Assembly: GCF_029407905.1 (NCBI RefSeq)
Contig: NC_073643.1
Coordinates: 35,870,501-35,934,500, forward strand
Direction: 5' to 3'
Source: Bubalus kerabau
Lineage: Eukaryota > Chordata > Mammalia > Artiodactyla > Bovidae
DNA length: 64,000 nt
Shown here: positions 44,790-55,900 of the stretch, piece by piece
Layout: each line of letters starts with the position of its first letter
How positions within the stretch are numbered: the first letter of the stretch is position 1
Notes under the pieces: generated by a model
What the model was told of the DNA's origin: nothing
Seen by the model: the letters and a program-made list of their open reading frames with translations, nothing else
Database searches by the model: none
Made by a program: the position numbers and the translations under genes

Positions 44790-45210
44790 TTATATTTTCT
44801 CCCTTTATGACCCATTATGGAGCTTTCTTTGCCTCTCACACTCTAGTCCAATTTGGTCCTTGCTTTTCCCTGTATATACTTTGTACCTCTTGCCTCTATA
44901 TCCTTGAAGACAATACTTCCTCTTTCTGGAACAAGCTATCTCTTACTTCTACCTATTTGGGACCTGGACATTTTTCCACAATCATGCCAAATGCCACCTT
45001 CCACAAGTCCTTTGGTTTTGCATTTGGAAATCATTCTTTCCTGCTTTAGTGTTTGCTATTGTATTTGGGGTGGACCTCTGCTATAGCTTACATCAGCTTT
45101 CCTGTGTTCTGATTGTTTGCTAATTTCTTCTGCATACATATGAGTTGTTTGAGGCCAGGGACTACGTAGTCTTGTCTTGTTTGTCTTTGGCCACAGAGCC
45201 TGTTACATTG
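44790..45210 (+). repeat. L2 LINE 3' part, sense
   Basis: TTTCTGGAACAAGCTATCTC, a CACAATCATGCCAAATGCCA segment, TGAGTTGTTTGAGGCCAGGG and CACAGAGCCTGTTACATTG follow the L2 3' order. Strongly diverged. Confidence 0.65.
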
Positions 45211-45744
45211 TCAAAACAGAATCTAGGTCTAGCTAAATTGAGATATTTAACCCCCAGTCCCCATTTTTACTTGGCTTTCTCTCTTCAGCTTCCCTGCAAT
45301 GTTTTTGAAATGGGCCAGACCATTGGATGATGGTACCATTGGAGTGTACTGTGCTTTGCTTCAATGTTACACTGTCTATTTCATACATCCATGGCTGACA
45401 AGGTGCTCCTGACTGGGGGACAAATTTCTCAGGACTTTGCAGTTTACCTGCAGAATTGCTCTACACGCATAAGGCTGAGCCTACAGGGAGGAGAGGCAGT
45501 TGAACTTACAGGAGGTCTAATTCGCCCTCTGTTTCAGGTCTAGCAAACACACATGTGCACAGATGTGTCCCTGATGAAGATGCTGTCTCCAGGTTCTTCC
45601 TTTACTCAGGCTTTGAAGCCCTTCCTGATGACATTCAGGATGACAGAGCCCATATAATCACAGTCTTCTCAGCTTTTGTTCCATGAGACTCCTTCACTGA
45701 GTATTGGCTTAACTCTGTGTGAGTTCACTCTCATAGAGGCTGGT
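45211..45744. other. Unassigned DNA
   Basis: No gene or family is recognised. Confidence 0.5.
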
Positions 45745-45975
45745 GGCAGAACTCATTTCCCATGGCTGTGGAACTTGTGGCAGTTCACTTCTTCTTCAAA
45801 GTCAACAATAGAGTGAAAGAAACAGACTCCAGTAAGATTACACTGCAGTGTGATCAACACGTCCCATCCCCTTTGCCTTGTAACACTGGTTGGAAGCCCA
45901 GTCAAAGGTCCCGCCCACCCTTGAGGGGAAGGGATCACACAAATGTATAGATATGGCTGCCATCTTACTGCCTGT
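45745..45975 (+). repeat. Ancient interspersed repeat, family not named
   Basis: GGCAGAACTCATTTCCCATG, TTCTTCTTCAAAGTCAACAA, AGGTCCCGCCCACCCTTGAG and ATGGCTGCCATCTTACTGCC belong to an old, common mammalian repeat whose name I cannot give with certainty. An element of the same general type is split by BovB at 61570-63250. Confidence 0.6.
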
Positions 45976-46014
45976 CCTCCAGCAAGAGGGATGATAGCAA
46001 TAGCAGTGGTTTCA

Positions 46015-46163
46015 TGGGTTGTTGTGGCGATCAAACGAATTAATACAGAAAAAGTGCCCGGTACTTAGTATGTGTCCTGTAAGGGTTTTCTGTTTCTAAT
46101 CAGACCTGTGAAAGGAAGAGCAAGCTGGGTTAGAATGAGTGAATGAATGAATGAGTGAATGGG
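46015..46163 (+). repeat. MIR-like 3' end and TGAA-type microsatellite
   Basis: GTTGTGGCGATCAAACGAAT, AGAAAAAGTGCCCGGTACTT resembles the 3' half of MIR (46015-46085). 46133-46163 is an impure GAAT repeat (GAGTGAATGAATGAATGAGT). Confidence 0.6.
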
Positions 46164-46609
46164 GATACATGGAAGATTTATAACTGGGTAGATTTCCCAA
46201 GCAAGCTCTTTGCACAGGCTGAATTCCCCAGTGGTTTCAGATCAGCATCTGTGAGCTCTGTCGTGGGTGGTGTTGAATGTCAACTGTAGGTGGGTATTAC
46301 TTGCCTTAGTCATCTGTAACTAATTTCAGACACACTCTGTTTTCAGGCAAATGTCGGTAATTGCCATTTTTGCTAATTGTGAGAATGACTTGTTTGCCAT
46401 CTTCTCTCACAACTCTAAGAATGTGAGTTGGGAATCAAGGAGTGAGCTTGAATGAATTGGCTTCCTCCTGTGTGAGAAACTGAGGTATCAGTTTGGTGCC
46501 ACACGCAGGCTTGTAGGCAAAGTTCAGACAAGCATAGAACTAGGAATCAGCTCAGAAATGCTGTGGCCAAGCACAGACTCCCTGGTCCACAGACAAAGTA
46601 TACAAAGAA
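46164..46609. other. Unassigned DNA
   Basis: No gene or family is recognised. Confidence 0.5.
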
Positions 46610-46712
46610 TGAATTTCCTTATTTCAGCTGAATGCATTATCTGTGCCAGACTTTGTGCTAGTTGCTCAGGGAACAAAGGGAAGGAAACAGACAAAAATCA
46701 TGCTTGTGGAAT
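46610..46712 (-). repeat. L2 LINE 3' end, antisense (left part)
   Basis: ATTATCTGTGCCAGACTTTG, TGCTAGTTGCTCAGGGAACA and AAACAGACAAAAATCATGCT are antisense L2 3' sequence. Collinear L2 resumes at about 47151. Confidence 0.65.
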
Positions 46713-47150
46713 TTTTACTGTATGATTCCTGAATTCTTTGACATGCCTTCCATTGAAAGGGAGGAGGAATTTATGTGTCCTCTCCTTGAATCTGGGCTCT
46801 ATGAATGTTGACAAATAGCCTATGGCAGAAACGATGCTGTGCCAGTTTCTAGTCCCAGACATTAAGGAATTTGCAGCCTCCATTCCCTACCTCCATGCTT
46901 GCTCTTGAAACCTAGTCACCATCCCGTCATGGAGAGGCCCTGTGCAGATGAAATGATAGCCAGAATCACCTGCCAGCCATGTGAGGGTGCCATCTCAGAA
47001 GTGTATCCTTCAGTACCAATAGAACTGACGCTACATGGAAAAGGGCTGAACTGTTCCTATGAGCTCCACCCAAATTATCACTGTTGTTTTGAGTTACTAC
47101 ATTTTGGGCTAGCTTGTTCTGCAGCAGTAGATAGCTGGGACAATGCCCTT
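46713..47150 (+). repeat. Ancient repeat inserted into L2, family unresolved
   Basis: It runs to CTACATTTTGGGCTAGCTTG and CAGCAGTAGATAGCTGGGA, an ending I associate with old dispersed mammalian repeats. TTACTGTATG (46717-46726) and TTACAGTCTG (47149-47158) flank it and may be a diverged target duplication. The frame 46899-47159 is not supported as a gene. Confidence 0.45.
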
Positions 47151-47480
47151 ACAGTCTGAAAGAGGAAACAGAGACTAGTCAAAGCCTCAAGCTGGCAACC
47201 TATATCTATATGATGAGATCATTGCTCTGCAGGATAAGAACATCTGTGAGACCATCAAACTAGGAGCCTCTTGACTTAGGTTGTACAGCCAGAGAGGGTT
47301 TCCCTGAAGTAATGCTTGAGCTGAGATTGAAAGAAGCTAACTGGGTGAAGGTGAAGCAAGAAAGAGCTGTGGCAGGGCCTCCTGGTATGCAGGAGCACGA
47401 GATATTTGAAGAGGGAAGAAAATTAGCGTGAACTGGGGGGAGATATAGGATGCAGGGGGTAAATCAAGGAGCTGCCGTCA
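47151..47480 (-). repeat. L2 LINE, antisense (right part)
   Basis: AGAGAGGGTTTCCCTGAAGT, TGCTTGAGCTGAGATTGAAA and CACGAGATATTTGAAGAGGG continue the antisense L2 interrupted at 46713. Confidence 0.65.
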
Positions 47481-48165
47481 AGATGGGCAGCCTCCAGGTG
47501 TTAGAGTGGGCCGGCCCTCATGTCAAGCAGTACTCTGTGTTCTCACAGGATGAGACTGTAGGGCTCACAGGCATGTGTCAGATGAGTGGGAGGGAGAGTG
47601 GAGAAACTTGACAGGGGATTTGGTAAAATTTGTGCATCTTTGCCTACAAATGCAACTCATTGTGAGTGACCTCAGTGATGGCCTGAGGTGGGGGTGCTTG
47701 ATTCAGTAAGAAATTGCTTCCTAACAGGAGAAAGGCTGAAAGACTTTTTCTGAAGAGTTCTAACTCCTTTTCCAAGCTGCTTTTCTCAGCTGACCTAATT
47801 CAGTAGCAGTGTCTCCAGGAGTTTTTAATAGATTCACAGGGACTAGTGTTTCACAGACTGTTCTCTATTTTTACATCTTTACAGTGAAGACGTTCTTCCT
47901 TACAGCTAAGCATATTTGCTGGAAATTTGGGCTGCTATCTCTCTTGCCTCTATCTCTTGCCTCTGTTTAGACAAGAAAACACAGGCCTTGACATGTATTT
48001 CATTCATGTGTGTGAGAACAGTTGCTTCCACTCTGTTCTGTCCTCCAACTTTTACAATTGTCCCTTATCTTTCAGGCAGCATCTCCTGCCTTAACCCTCA
48101 GATTCACCCCTTCCTTCTTTCCCATACCCACAGCATGTCCATATCCCTTCAAACCTGAGCCTCAA
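47481..48165. other. Unassigned DNA
   Basis: No firm family; part of 47481-47700 may be further L2 too diverged to call. Confidence 0.5.
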
Positions 48166-48173
48166 CTTCATGT

Positions 48174-48394
48174 GTGTGTGCTAAGTCACTTCAGTGTTGT
48201 CCAACTCTTTGCAACACTATGGAGTGTAGCCTTCTAGGCTACTCTGTCCATGAGATTCTCCAGGCAAGAACACTAGAATGGGTTGCCATGTCCTCCTCCA
48301 GGGGATCTTCCTGACCTAGAAATTGAACCCGAGTCTGTTGCATCTCCTGAAATGGCAGGGAGATTCTTTACCACTAGCACCACCTGGGAAGCCT
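48174..48394 (-). mobile_element. Bov-tA SINE, antisense
   Basis: GTGTGTGCTAAGTCACTTCA tail, CCAGGCAAGAACACTAGAAT body and CACCACCTGGGAAGCC head. The flanks TCAACTTCATGT (48162-48173) and TCCAGCTTCATGT (48394-48406) form a slightly diverged duplication. Confidence 0.95.
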
Positions 48395-48486
48395 CCAGCT
48401 TCATGTAAACAGCAAGTATGTTTTTGTGAACCAGACATTAAGTACTAGAGATTCAGGAGTTGATAACTAGAATAATCTGACCAGAG

Positions 48487-48615
48487 CAGTGGTTCTCAAC
48501 CCCAGCAGCATGTTAGAATCACTGGAAGGCGGAGGACGGAGGGAGGAAGTGAGGAGCATCAAGTATGTCAGTGCCTTTAGACCTACGCACAGAAAGCCTG
48601 ATTTTATTGGTTCTT
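48487..48615 (+). repeat. hAT-type non-autonomous element fragment
   Basis: CAGTGGTTCTCAACCCCAGC, the CATGTTAGAATCACTGGAAG segment and a GAAAGCCTGATTTTATTGG end match a MER5-like non-autonomous DNA transposon; the terminal inverted repeat at the right is not clear. Confidence 0.6.
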
Positions 48616-48735
48616 CACTTTTGGAGTTGAAGGCTACAAATAAGATAGAGAAGTAAACTAGAATGATCCATGTGGTAATCAGTCAGACTCAGATACATAG
48701 GTATCATGTTTGGTTTACTACAATACAGATAGTTA

Positions 48736-48956
48736 TGGGCCTTCCCTGGTGGCTCTAGTGGTAAAGAACCAGCCTGCCAATGCAGAAGATCTAAGAGACA
48801 CAGGTTTGATCCCCGGGTCAGGCATATCCCCTGGAGGAGGGAATGGCAACCCACTCCAGGATTCTTGCCTGGAGAATCCCATGGACAGATGCGCCTGGTG
48901 GGCTGTAGTCTGTAGGGTTGCAAAGAGTCGTACACAACGGAAATGACTTAGCATTC
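48736..48956 (+). mobile_element. Bov-tA SINE, sense
   Basis: GGGCCTTCCCTGGTGGCTCT head, CCTGCCAATGCAGAAGATCT, GGCATATCCCCTGGAGGAGG joint and BovA body ending in AATGACTTAGCATTC. ACAGATAG at 48725-48732 and 48957-48964 is the likely duplication. Confidence 0.95.
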
Positions 48957-48995
48957 ACAGATAGCTACACATAGATAGATGTATATATATTCACA

Positions 48996-49910
48996 TATAT
49001 CTCCTTGCTCTGCCAGCTGAGAGGAAATATTTATAGAAGCAATGAAACCCTGGTAGCAAAGAGTACATCTAGACCCAGATCTTGGTGTCTAATTCCATTT
49101 TCCAGTAAAAGGAACCAGTAATCCTTAAAGAAATGGCTGATGTTAGAATTGGGGCAGGAAATATACAAGATGAGCCTGGAGCATCTTGTACTGTCAAAAA
49201 GTCTGGAAATACCCAAAAATTGAACACCCCAAAACCTCACAATGATGAGGATATGTCATAGTGGCACTGAAAAAGCTTCCGGGGCCAAGACTAAGACAAT
49301 TAGAACAAGAAAGTTAAGTAGTACTGGATTATAACTCAAAGTATAAATATCCATGAATGAGTTCATACTGGCATACATAAACGACTCAGTAAACAAATAA
49401 ATCAGAAGAAGAGAGAAATCAGAGAACTCTCCCATCAGAAGAATTCCAAACAATCTACAGTTATGCTTTCCTCTCGAGGGGAAACCTAACTCCTCATTTT
49501 TTAAGTATGGCCTGTGCATAGTGACTTCTTTCCAGAAGTATTTACAGTATGCACAGGGAGGAAGAGAATAACTTAACAGGAAAGAAATCTGACAAATAGC
49601 ACCTCAGCCAGCAAGGTAATCAAGGTTAACATCAATAACGGCAAGTCTTGCTGAGTGATATACCATTGACACAATATGGTGCAAATGGTACTTTACCTCT
49701 GTCATCTTCCTCCTAAAAAAAAAAAAAGCCATAACTTCAGACTCATCATGAAGAAAAATCAGACAAATCCCATTTGAGTGACAGTCTATAAAATACCTAA
49801 CTCCTTGAAACTGTCAAGGTCTTAAAAAACAAGGGAAGTCAGAGAAACTGTCATAACCAAGAGGAGCCTAAGGAGACATGGCATGCCATGCAAAGTGGCA
49901 TCCTTCTCTA
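48996..49910 (+). repeat. Old L1 3' region, sense
   Basis: 49040-49250 may be part of the same element. The clearest stretch is 49725-49890: AGCCATAACTTCAGACTCAT, ACAGTCTATAAAATACCTAA, AAACTGTCAAGGTCTTAAAA, GTCATAACCAAGAGGAGCCT. These phrases are typical of old L1 3' ends. An A13 run lies at 49715-49727. Confidence 0.7.
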
Positions 49911-51300
49911 AGTAACAGTTTTCTTTAACAGAATTGAGAAGGATTTAGTTGAAGCAAAAAAGAAGTATATTGAAATCAATTTTTATTAGATGGTCTCTAA
50001 TAACATCACTGTGAGTGATTTGGTATTCTTCTAGATATATATTTTTTAATTTTCCATATAAAATTGGAATCATGCATCACCTACCATTTTGAAACCTATT
50101 TTCACAAATGGTCAGTTAAAAATTTTCTCCCATTCTATAAATAATTTTAAAGCATAAAATGAGAACTTTAATAGCTGGATGATGTTAATTGCTAAATTTG
50201 CTCAAAAATACAGGGAAGGAAGAAAAAAGGCAGGATAAAGGGTAAGGAAGAGTAGAAGTAGTCTTAGGTGGTAACAATGGCCGTAGCATTGATGTCAGGA
50301 GTGCTTGATTCACTGATGTGGTGGGAGTTTGGCAGGCAGAGGGAAAACTAGTTCTTCTTGCTCCTCTAAATCCACTTTTCTGCGGACAAAAGGCTCTAGA
50401 GAGATCGTTTCAATGGTTCTCATTTTCTACTGCAAATGAGGAGGAAGGCTATTTACCAGCAAGTTGAACAGCTTCTTCAGTGCCATGTTTTTTCTCTGTC
50501 TCATTAGATGGATATTCCCAGGCTTAGAAATTAGTTGGTGGTACTGGACAATGCAGTTAGGTCTTTTTAGAGCTCCAGCCTTTTCAGTTCAGAACCACTT
50601 CCTGGCCCATTTTTTAAATGATAGAGTGTGTCTAGGAAAGAACTAGTTGAGAGAATACTGGTTTCCCTGCCTGTACTCAACGTATATTAAAAGTATACAA
50701 AAAGTAATCAGTATGATATGGCAGTTGACCCCATGATGCAAATCCTCCATCAGTCTCTGTGCTTCCTCCCCCAAAATCAAATTCCACAGTGCCTAGGCGC
50801 ACTCTTTCTTCACAGGACAAATTGTACTTGAGATATACTAGGATATACTAATCTTGGCCTGGGTTAGGTTGCCTAGGTTTACATAGTTAGCACAATGCTT
50901 ATATTTTTTTGTTAACCACAATTTCTTCTACTTTTGGACATTTGGAAGAAAAATTGAAGGGAAACTTTGCTTGAGTGGGTTGCTGTGAGTGGAGAATTAT
51001 TTTTGGCTGTCATAACAAGGACATTTAGAAAACAATGAGTGTTTTCATGGGGAGTGAGGGAGGCAGTCACGAAAATGTGGGACCAGTGTGGATTTGGGGG
51101 TTTTGAGTAGTATGTGGGTGACTCTGACATTTGAGAACTTTTATCTGGGGTGGATTACAGATGAAAAATTATACATGTAGGCATTTTAATTGGCATTTAG
51201 TAATGCCAAGTCAATAACCAATTCAATATGGTGGAAAAAAATCCATAAGTTGATCCGTCCTTTTGTGAAAGATCATAGATCATATTAAGAAGTATTTTGA
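49911..51300. other. Unassigned DNA
   Basis: 49975-50160 has a vague L1 3' flavour (AATTTTCCATATAAAATTGG). The remainder shows no family. A near-duplicate AGATATACTAGGATATACTA lies at 50832-50851. Confidence 0.45.
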
Positions 51301-51305
51301 GGTGT

Positions 51306-51576
51306 TAGGCAATGGCACCCCACTCCAGTACTCTTGCCTGGAAAATCCCATGGATGGAGGAGCCTGGTAGGGTGCAGTCCATGGGGTCGCTAAGAGTCGG
51401 ACACGACTGAGCGACTTCACTTTGACTTTTCACTTTCATGCATTGAAGAAGGTAATGGCAACCCACTCCAGTGTTCTTGCCTGGAGAATCCCAGGGACAG
51501 GGGAGCCTGGTGGGCTGCCGTCTATGGGGTCGCACAGAGTCGGACACGACTGAAGCGACGCAGCAGCAGCAGCAGC
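51306..51576 (+). mobile_element. BOV-A2 SINE, sense
   Basis: GGCAATGGCACCCCACTCCA start (first few bases worn), two BovA monomers, CACTTTGACTTTTCACTTTC linker and a GCAGCAGCAGCAGCAGC tail. No clear target duplication. Confidence 0.96.
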
Positions 51577-51914
51577 CCATAATATATATGGTCACTGAAA
51601 ACCAACCGTTTTGAAATGCTAGAACTTCAAGTTTATGGGTTTTTGTGTTTTTTTTTGTTTGTTTGTTTTTTGTTTTTTTGCTGTAAGAAAAATTTCAGAG
51701 TCCTGTGAGTCCATCTTAAATTCCACCCCAGGAAGGTTAGTTAGAGAAATAATTTAAGGCTTTTCTTAAAAATTACGTTAACTTCTAGAGATTGGATGAC
51801 TAAGTCACAAAGACAGAAAGAGGTATGATGGTTTAGATTCATTACTATGTTGCTATGCAACCACAGAAAAATGCAAAATCATAAGCAATTACATGTCAGT
51901 GTGGTAAGTGATGG
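51577..51914. other. Unassigned DNA with T-rich low complexity
   Basis: 51638-51680 is a T-rich run with GTTT steps (TTTGTTTGTTTG flanked by T8-T9 runs). The rest is unassigned. Confidence 0.6.
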
Positions 51915-52041
51915 TAATGTAGGAACAGAAATTTGGGGTTCAAATCCTTGCTCCTTCACTTTTTAGCTTTGTGACTGCAAGCAAATCAGAGAACTTTTCT
52001 GAGCTTTTCTGAACTTCAGTCTCGTCTTCTATAACATGAGG
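51915..52041 (+). repeat. MIR SINE, sense, left part
   Basis: GGGGTTCAAATCCTTGCTCC, TTAGCTTTGTGACTGCAAGC and CTGAACTTCAGTCTCGTCTT are MIR in sense orientation. A Bov-tA interrupts it at ATAACATGAGG. Confidence 0.82.
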
Positions 52042-52281
52042 TGGTTGTGCTGTGTGCTGTGCTCTGCTCAGCTGGCTTCAGTCGTGTCTGACTCTTTGTG
52101 ACCCCATGGACTGTAGCCCACCAGGCTCCTCAGTCCGTGGGATTCTCCAAGTAAGAATACTGGAGTGGGTTGCCATGTCCTCCTTCAGAGGAATCTTCCC
52201 AACCCAGGGATTGAACCTGCATCTCTTGCATCTGCTGCATTGCAGATGGGTTCTTTACCCCTGAGCCACCAGGAAAACCCC
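52042..52281 (-). mobile_element. Bov-tA SINE, antisense, inside MIR
   Basis: CTGTGTGCTGTGCTCTGCTC tail, CAGTCGTGTCTGACTCTTTG, CCCAGGGATTGAACCTGCAT and a GAGCCACCAGGAAAACCCC head. The duplication is ATAACATGAGG (52031-52041) and ATAAAATGAGG (52282-52292), one mismatch. Confidence 0.96.
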
Positions 52282-52375
52282 ATAAAATGAGGATACTGAT
52301 AATGAATGCAAGCCTTACAATCTCTACCGTGTGGTCATAAGAATGAAACAAGAAAGATATAGAAGCCTGATGTAG
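52282..52375 (+). repeat. MIR SINE, sense, right part
   Basis: AAAATGAGGATACTGATAAT and TAAGAATGAAACAAGAAAGA continue the MIR interrupted at 52041. Confidence 0.72.
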
Positions 52376-53521
52376 AAAATTTAATTACAATATTAAATGC
52401 TGGTAGAGACCCCAAATTGGTGTTGCTCTGTGCTTCTAGTTCTGATCAAGAGAGATTTAAAAACTCAGAAATGTATTATTTAATAGTAAGTTGTTTTCTG
52501 GTGTTATTGTTATTCACACAAAGCCAGGCTAATGCTGTCCCTAGGGCAAAAGGAAGAGTTTTGTCTGTAGGTAGTGTCCTATGTTGGAGGAAGTCTTGCA
52601 GAAGACCATCAATTGACCTGTGAACTGGACTTGGGCAGACAGAGGCTCCGCACACCTGCCTGTACCTTTGGGATCCCTATTTTCCCCACAGTGTGAAATA
52701 TCCTCAAGAGACTAAGGTGTTGTTGAAACCATGTGGACTGAATATGTAACTGAATCCAGTTTTAAGGTCTCACATGAACTTTAAAGATTTGGCAGGTGGT
52801 TACAGAGATCTCCTTGTCTTGCGGTCACTCAAGCCTCAGAAGTAAGTTTCCTTGCTTGTTGAAACCTGCCACCTACTAATCTGGAGTAATCTGCCTCTTT
52901 CTTTGGTCTCTGTGCCCTCTGTGTAGGGGGCCAGTTTGCCAACCAACACCCCACCAGAGTGGCAAGGAAATATTCAGAAAGGTTAAGGGGTTTGCAGATG
53001 AAGGCTTGATGGGGCCCGGTACTCTGTTGCAGGAAGAGAGGTTGGTTGTGGTCACAGCAGTAGGTCTTGAATTGTGAGGTGGTGCAGTGAATCAGGCCTT
53101 GGCCAGTATTTCGTTTGGCCTAAGGGCTAGGGAAAGGAATTCTTCCCCATAAGACTCTCTCCATGAATAACCATGAAGTCCTTACCAAGAAGGCAACATC
53201 GACTAGGCCAGACTCCACAGCTCTGACATGAAAAAGAGGCCAAAGGGTCCTACAGCCAGAGCTCCCAGGATATGGATTGTAAGAACACTTTCCCCCATTT
53301 CCTATGGTCACTTAAATCTTTCTAATTTACACAATTTTGTTTTATATCTTCCACTACTAAAGTATGAGTTCCTTGAAGAGAGGTGTGTGACTTGGTCCTT
53401 AGAAGGAAAGCACGTGGCAATTGAAGATAAAATACTTGATTTGGAATTGAAAAAATCAAGTGCAAATCTCATCTCCAAGCAGTGAGGTTCTCCAAATTTA
53501 TTATCTGTATCATTTTAGGCA
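52376..53521. other. Unassigned DNA, partly LTR-like
   Basis: 52690-52985 (AACCATGTGGACTGAATATG, AATCTGCCTCTTTCTTTGGT, GGGGGCCAGTTTGCCAACCA) has the flavour of an old retroviral LTR, but I see no clear boundaries and no internal retroviral genes. The remainder is unassigned. Confidence 0.35.
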
Positions 53522-54573
53522 GTCACTTCAGTTCAGTCGCTCAGTTGTGTCCAACTCTTTGCGACCCTACGAACTGCAGCATGCCAGGCCTCCCTATCCA
53601 TTAACAACTCCCAGAGTTTACTCAAACTCATGTCCACCCAGCCATCTCATCCTCCGTCGTCCCCTTCTCCTCCTGCCCTCAATCTTTCCCAGCATCAGGG
53701 TCTTTCCAGAAGAGTCAGCTGTTCGCATCAAGTGGCCAAAGTACTGGAGTTTCAACTTTAGCATCATTCCTTCCAGTGAACACCCAGGGCTGATCTCCTT
53801 TAGGATGGACTGGTTGGACTCCTTGCAGTCCAAGGGACTCTCAAGAGTCTTCTCCAACACCACAGTTCAAAAGCATCAATTCTTCGGCGCTCAGCTTACT
53901 TTCTAGTCCAACTCTCACATCCATACATGACTCCTGGAAAAACCATAGCCTTGACTAGATGGACCTTTGTTGGCAAAGTGATGTCTCTGCTTTTTAATAT
54001 GCTGTCTAGGTTGGTCATAACTTTCCTTCCAAGGAGTAAGTGTCTTTTAATTTCATGGCTGCAATCACCATCTGCAGTGATTTTGGAGCCCCCAAAAATA
54101 AAGTCTGACATTGTTTCCACTGTTTCCCCATGTATTTGCCATGAAGTGATGGACCAGATGCCATGATCTTAGTTTTCTGAATGTTGAGCTTTAAGCCAAC
54201 TTTTTCACTCTCCTCTTTCACTTTCATCGAGGCTCTTTAGTTCTTCACTTTCTGCCATAAGGGTGGTGTCATCTGCATATCTGAGGTTATTGATATTTCT
54301 CCCGGCAATCTTGATTCCAGCTTGTGCTTCCTCCAACCCAGCGTTTCTCATGATGTACTCTGCATATAAGTTAAATAAGCAGGGTGACAATATACAGCCT
54401 TTTCTATTTGGAACCAGTCTGTTGTTCCATGTCCACTTCTAGCTGTTGCTTCTTGACCTGCATTCAGATTTCTCAGAAGGCAGGTCAGGTGGTCTGGTAT
54501 TCCCATCTCTTTCAGAATTTTCCAGTTTGTTGTGATCCACACAGTCAAAGGCTTTGGCATAGTCTATAAAGCG
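53522..54573 (-). mobile_element. BovB LINE, antisense, 5'-truncated
   Basis: Antisense 3' end (CACTTCAGTTCAGTCGCTCA) through the ORF2 C-terminus and reverse transcriptase to CAAAGGCTTTGGCATAGTCT. Minus-strand blocks 53618-53863, 53896-54120 and 54205-54390 show SKITADGDC-type, KLNIQKTKIMASG and NNLRYADDTTLMAESE segments in different frames. Small deletions break the frame near 54227-54245. No clear target duplication. Confidence 0.95.
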
Positions 54574-54830
54574 GAAAGGTCTTAAACCCCTTGAGGCTTA
54601 TTTTCTGTTTCTGAATATTGTAGCCTCTAATGGGATAATTCAGGGTTTTTTTTTTCTTTTCAAGTTTACTTAATATTTACACTATATGCTGAAAAATGTA
54701 TACTTCATACCTTATATGTATTCACTCATGAAGACTCAGTGAGGTGCGGTATTATTCCATTGTGCGGATACAGTCTTTGACCGTCTTGCAGAAATAGCTC
54801 CAGGCTCAGTCACTGATTGTTCTCAGCTCT
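54574..54830. other. Unassigned DNA
   Basis: A T10 run lies at 54645-54654. No gene or family is recognised. Confidence 0.5.
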
Positions 54831-55900
54831 TTTCTATTTAAATTTTCTCCTTAGGTATCCTCATCTGCCCTTGTGGCTTTAAATATCATCTGGATGCTAA
54901 GGATTTCCAACTTAATATATCAAGCCCAAACCACTCCCCTGAACCTGGGACCCACATACCCAGCTGCCCCCTCAATATCTAATAGGTATCTGAATTTGAC
55001 CTAGGGTGAGCCCCTGGTATTCCTCCTAAATATACTTTATTCCAGTTATACCTTCTTAATGAGTAACTCTGTTCTTTCAATTGCTCAACTCAAAAACCTT
55101 GGAGTTATCCATGAACCCTTAGTCTGACCTCCCACATTCAGTCTTTCAAAAAATCTTGTCAACTCTACCTCTAGACCCCTCTCGTCTGGGTTTCTTCTTC
55201 AACTTCTGCCCCAGCCACCATCATCTCTTACCTGGATTTATTGCAAGGGCCTCCTGACTGGTCTCCCTGCTTCTGACCTTGAGCCATGATGGTCTGTTCT
55301 CAACACAGCAGCCAGGGAGATGCTGCTGGAAGGTGATTAGAAGATGTGTCCCCTGGGCTCTGCACCCACTGATGGCCGCCCCTCTCATCAGGCTTAACTC
55401 CGAGTCCTCATGTGATGTGAGGCCCAACATAACTGCTACCTCCGCTTGGCCCAGGGCTCTATCCTCTACCAGCTTTGCCCTCCTGGGTCCTTCACCAGCC
55501 TTCTTGTGGCCTTGATGTTTCTCCAACACACCAGGCACATTTTTTCCTCAGAACCTTTGTGCTCATGACTCCCCCTGCCTGGAATTCCCTGCTCCCAGAT
55601 ATCTGCGTGGCTCCTTCACTCACTTTCTTCAGACTCGCTCATACCTTCTCAGCAAGGTCTGTCCTGACTCCCCTTTCTAGAACACCAGCTCTGAAACACC
55701 CCTCCCCATTCCAACCCCCTTCCCTGACCGACCTTTTCCTAACACCCATCATTGCCTAAGTTATTATGTACTTTGTTTATAGTATCTCTTTCCCTCTAGG
55801 ATGAAAACTCCACAAGAGCATACGGGTCCCCCAGTGTCCAGAACTGGCCATGACACTTAGGTGTCCAGTACATATATTTGGAATCAGTGAATAGGGAAAC
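54831..55900 (+). repeat. L2 LINE, sense, about 1.07 kb
   Basis: The best L2 in the window. In order: a CAACTTAATATATCAAGCCC segment, AAAACCTTGGAGTTATCCAT, CCAGCCACCATCATCTCTTA, TGGTCTCCCTGCTTCTGACC, TCTCAACACAGCAGCCAGGG, CTGCCTGGAATTCCCTGCTC and CTAGGATGAAAACTCCACAA. It covers the end of the L2 reverse-transcriptase ORF and the 3' region. Frames are short and broken. Confidence 0.9.

Noticed and set aside
46899..47159. 86-codon open frame
   Set aside because: It lies within an ancient inserted repeat that interrupts L2, so the frame is incidental.
52690..52985. Possible solo retroviral LTR
   Set aside because: The text feels LTR-like but I could not define TG...CA ends, a polyadenylation site or target duplications; no retroviral internal genes are visible anywhere in the window.
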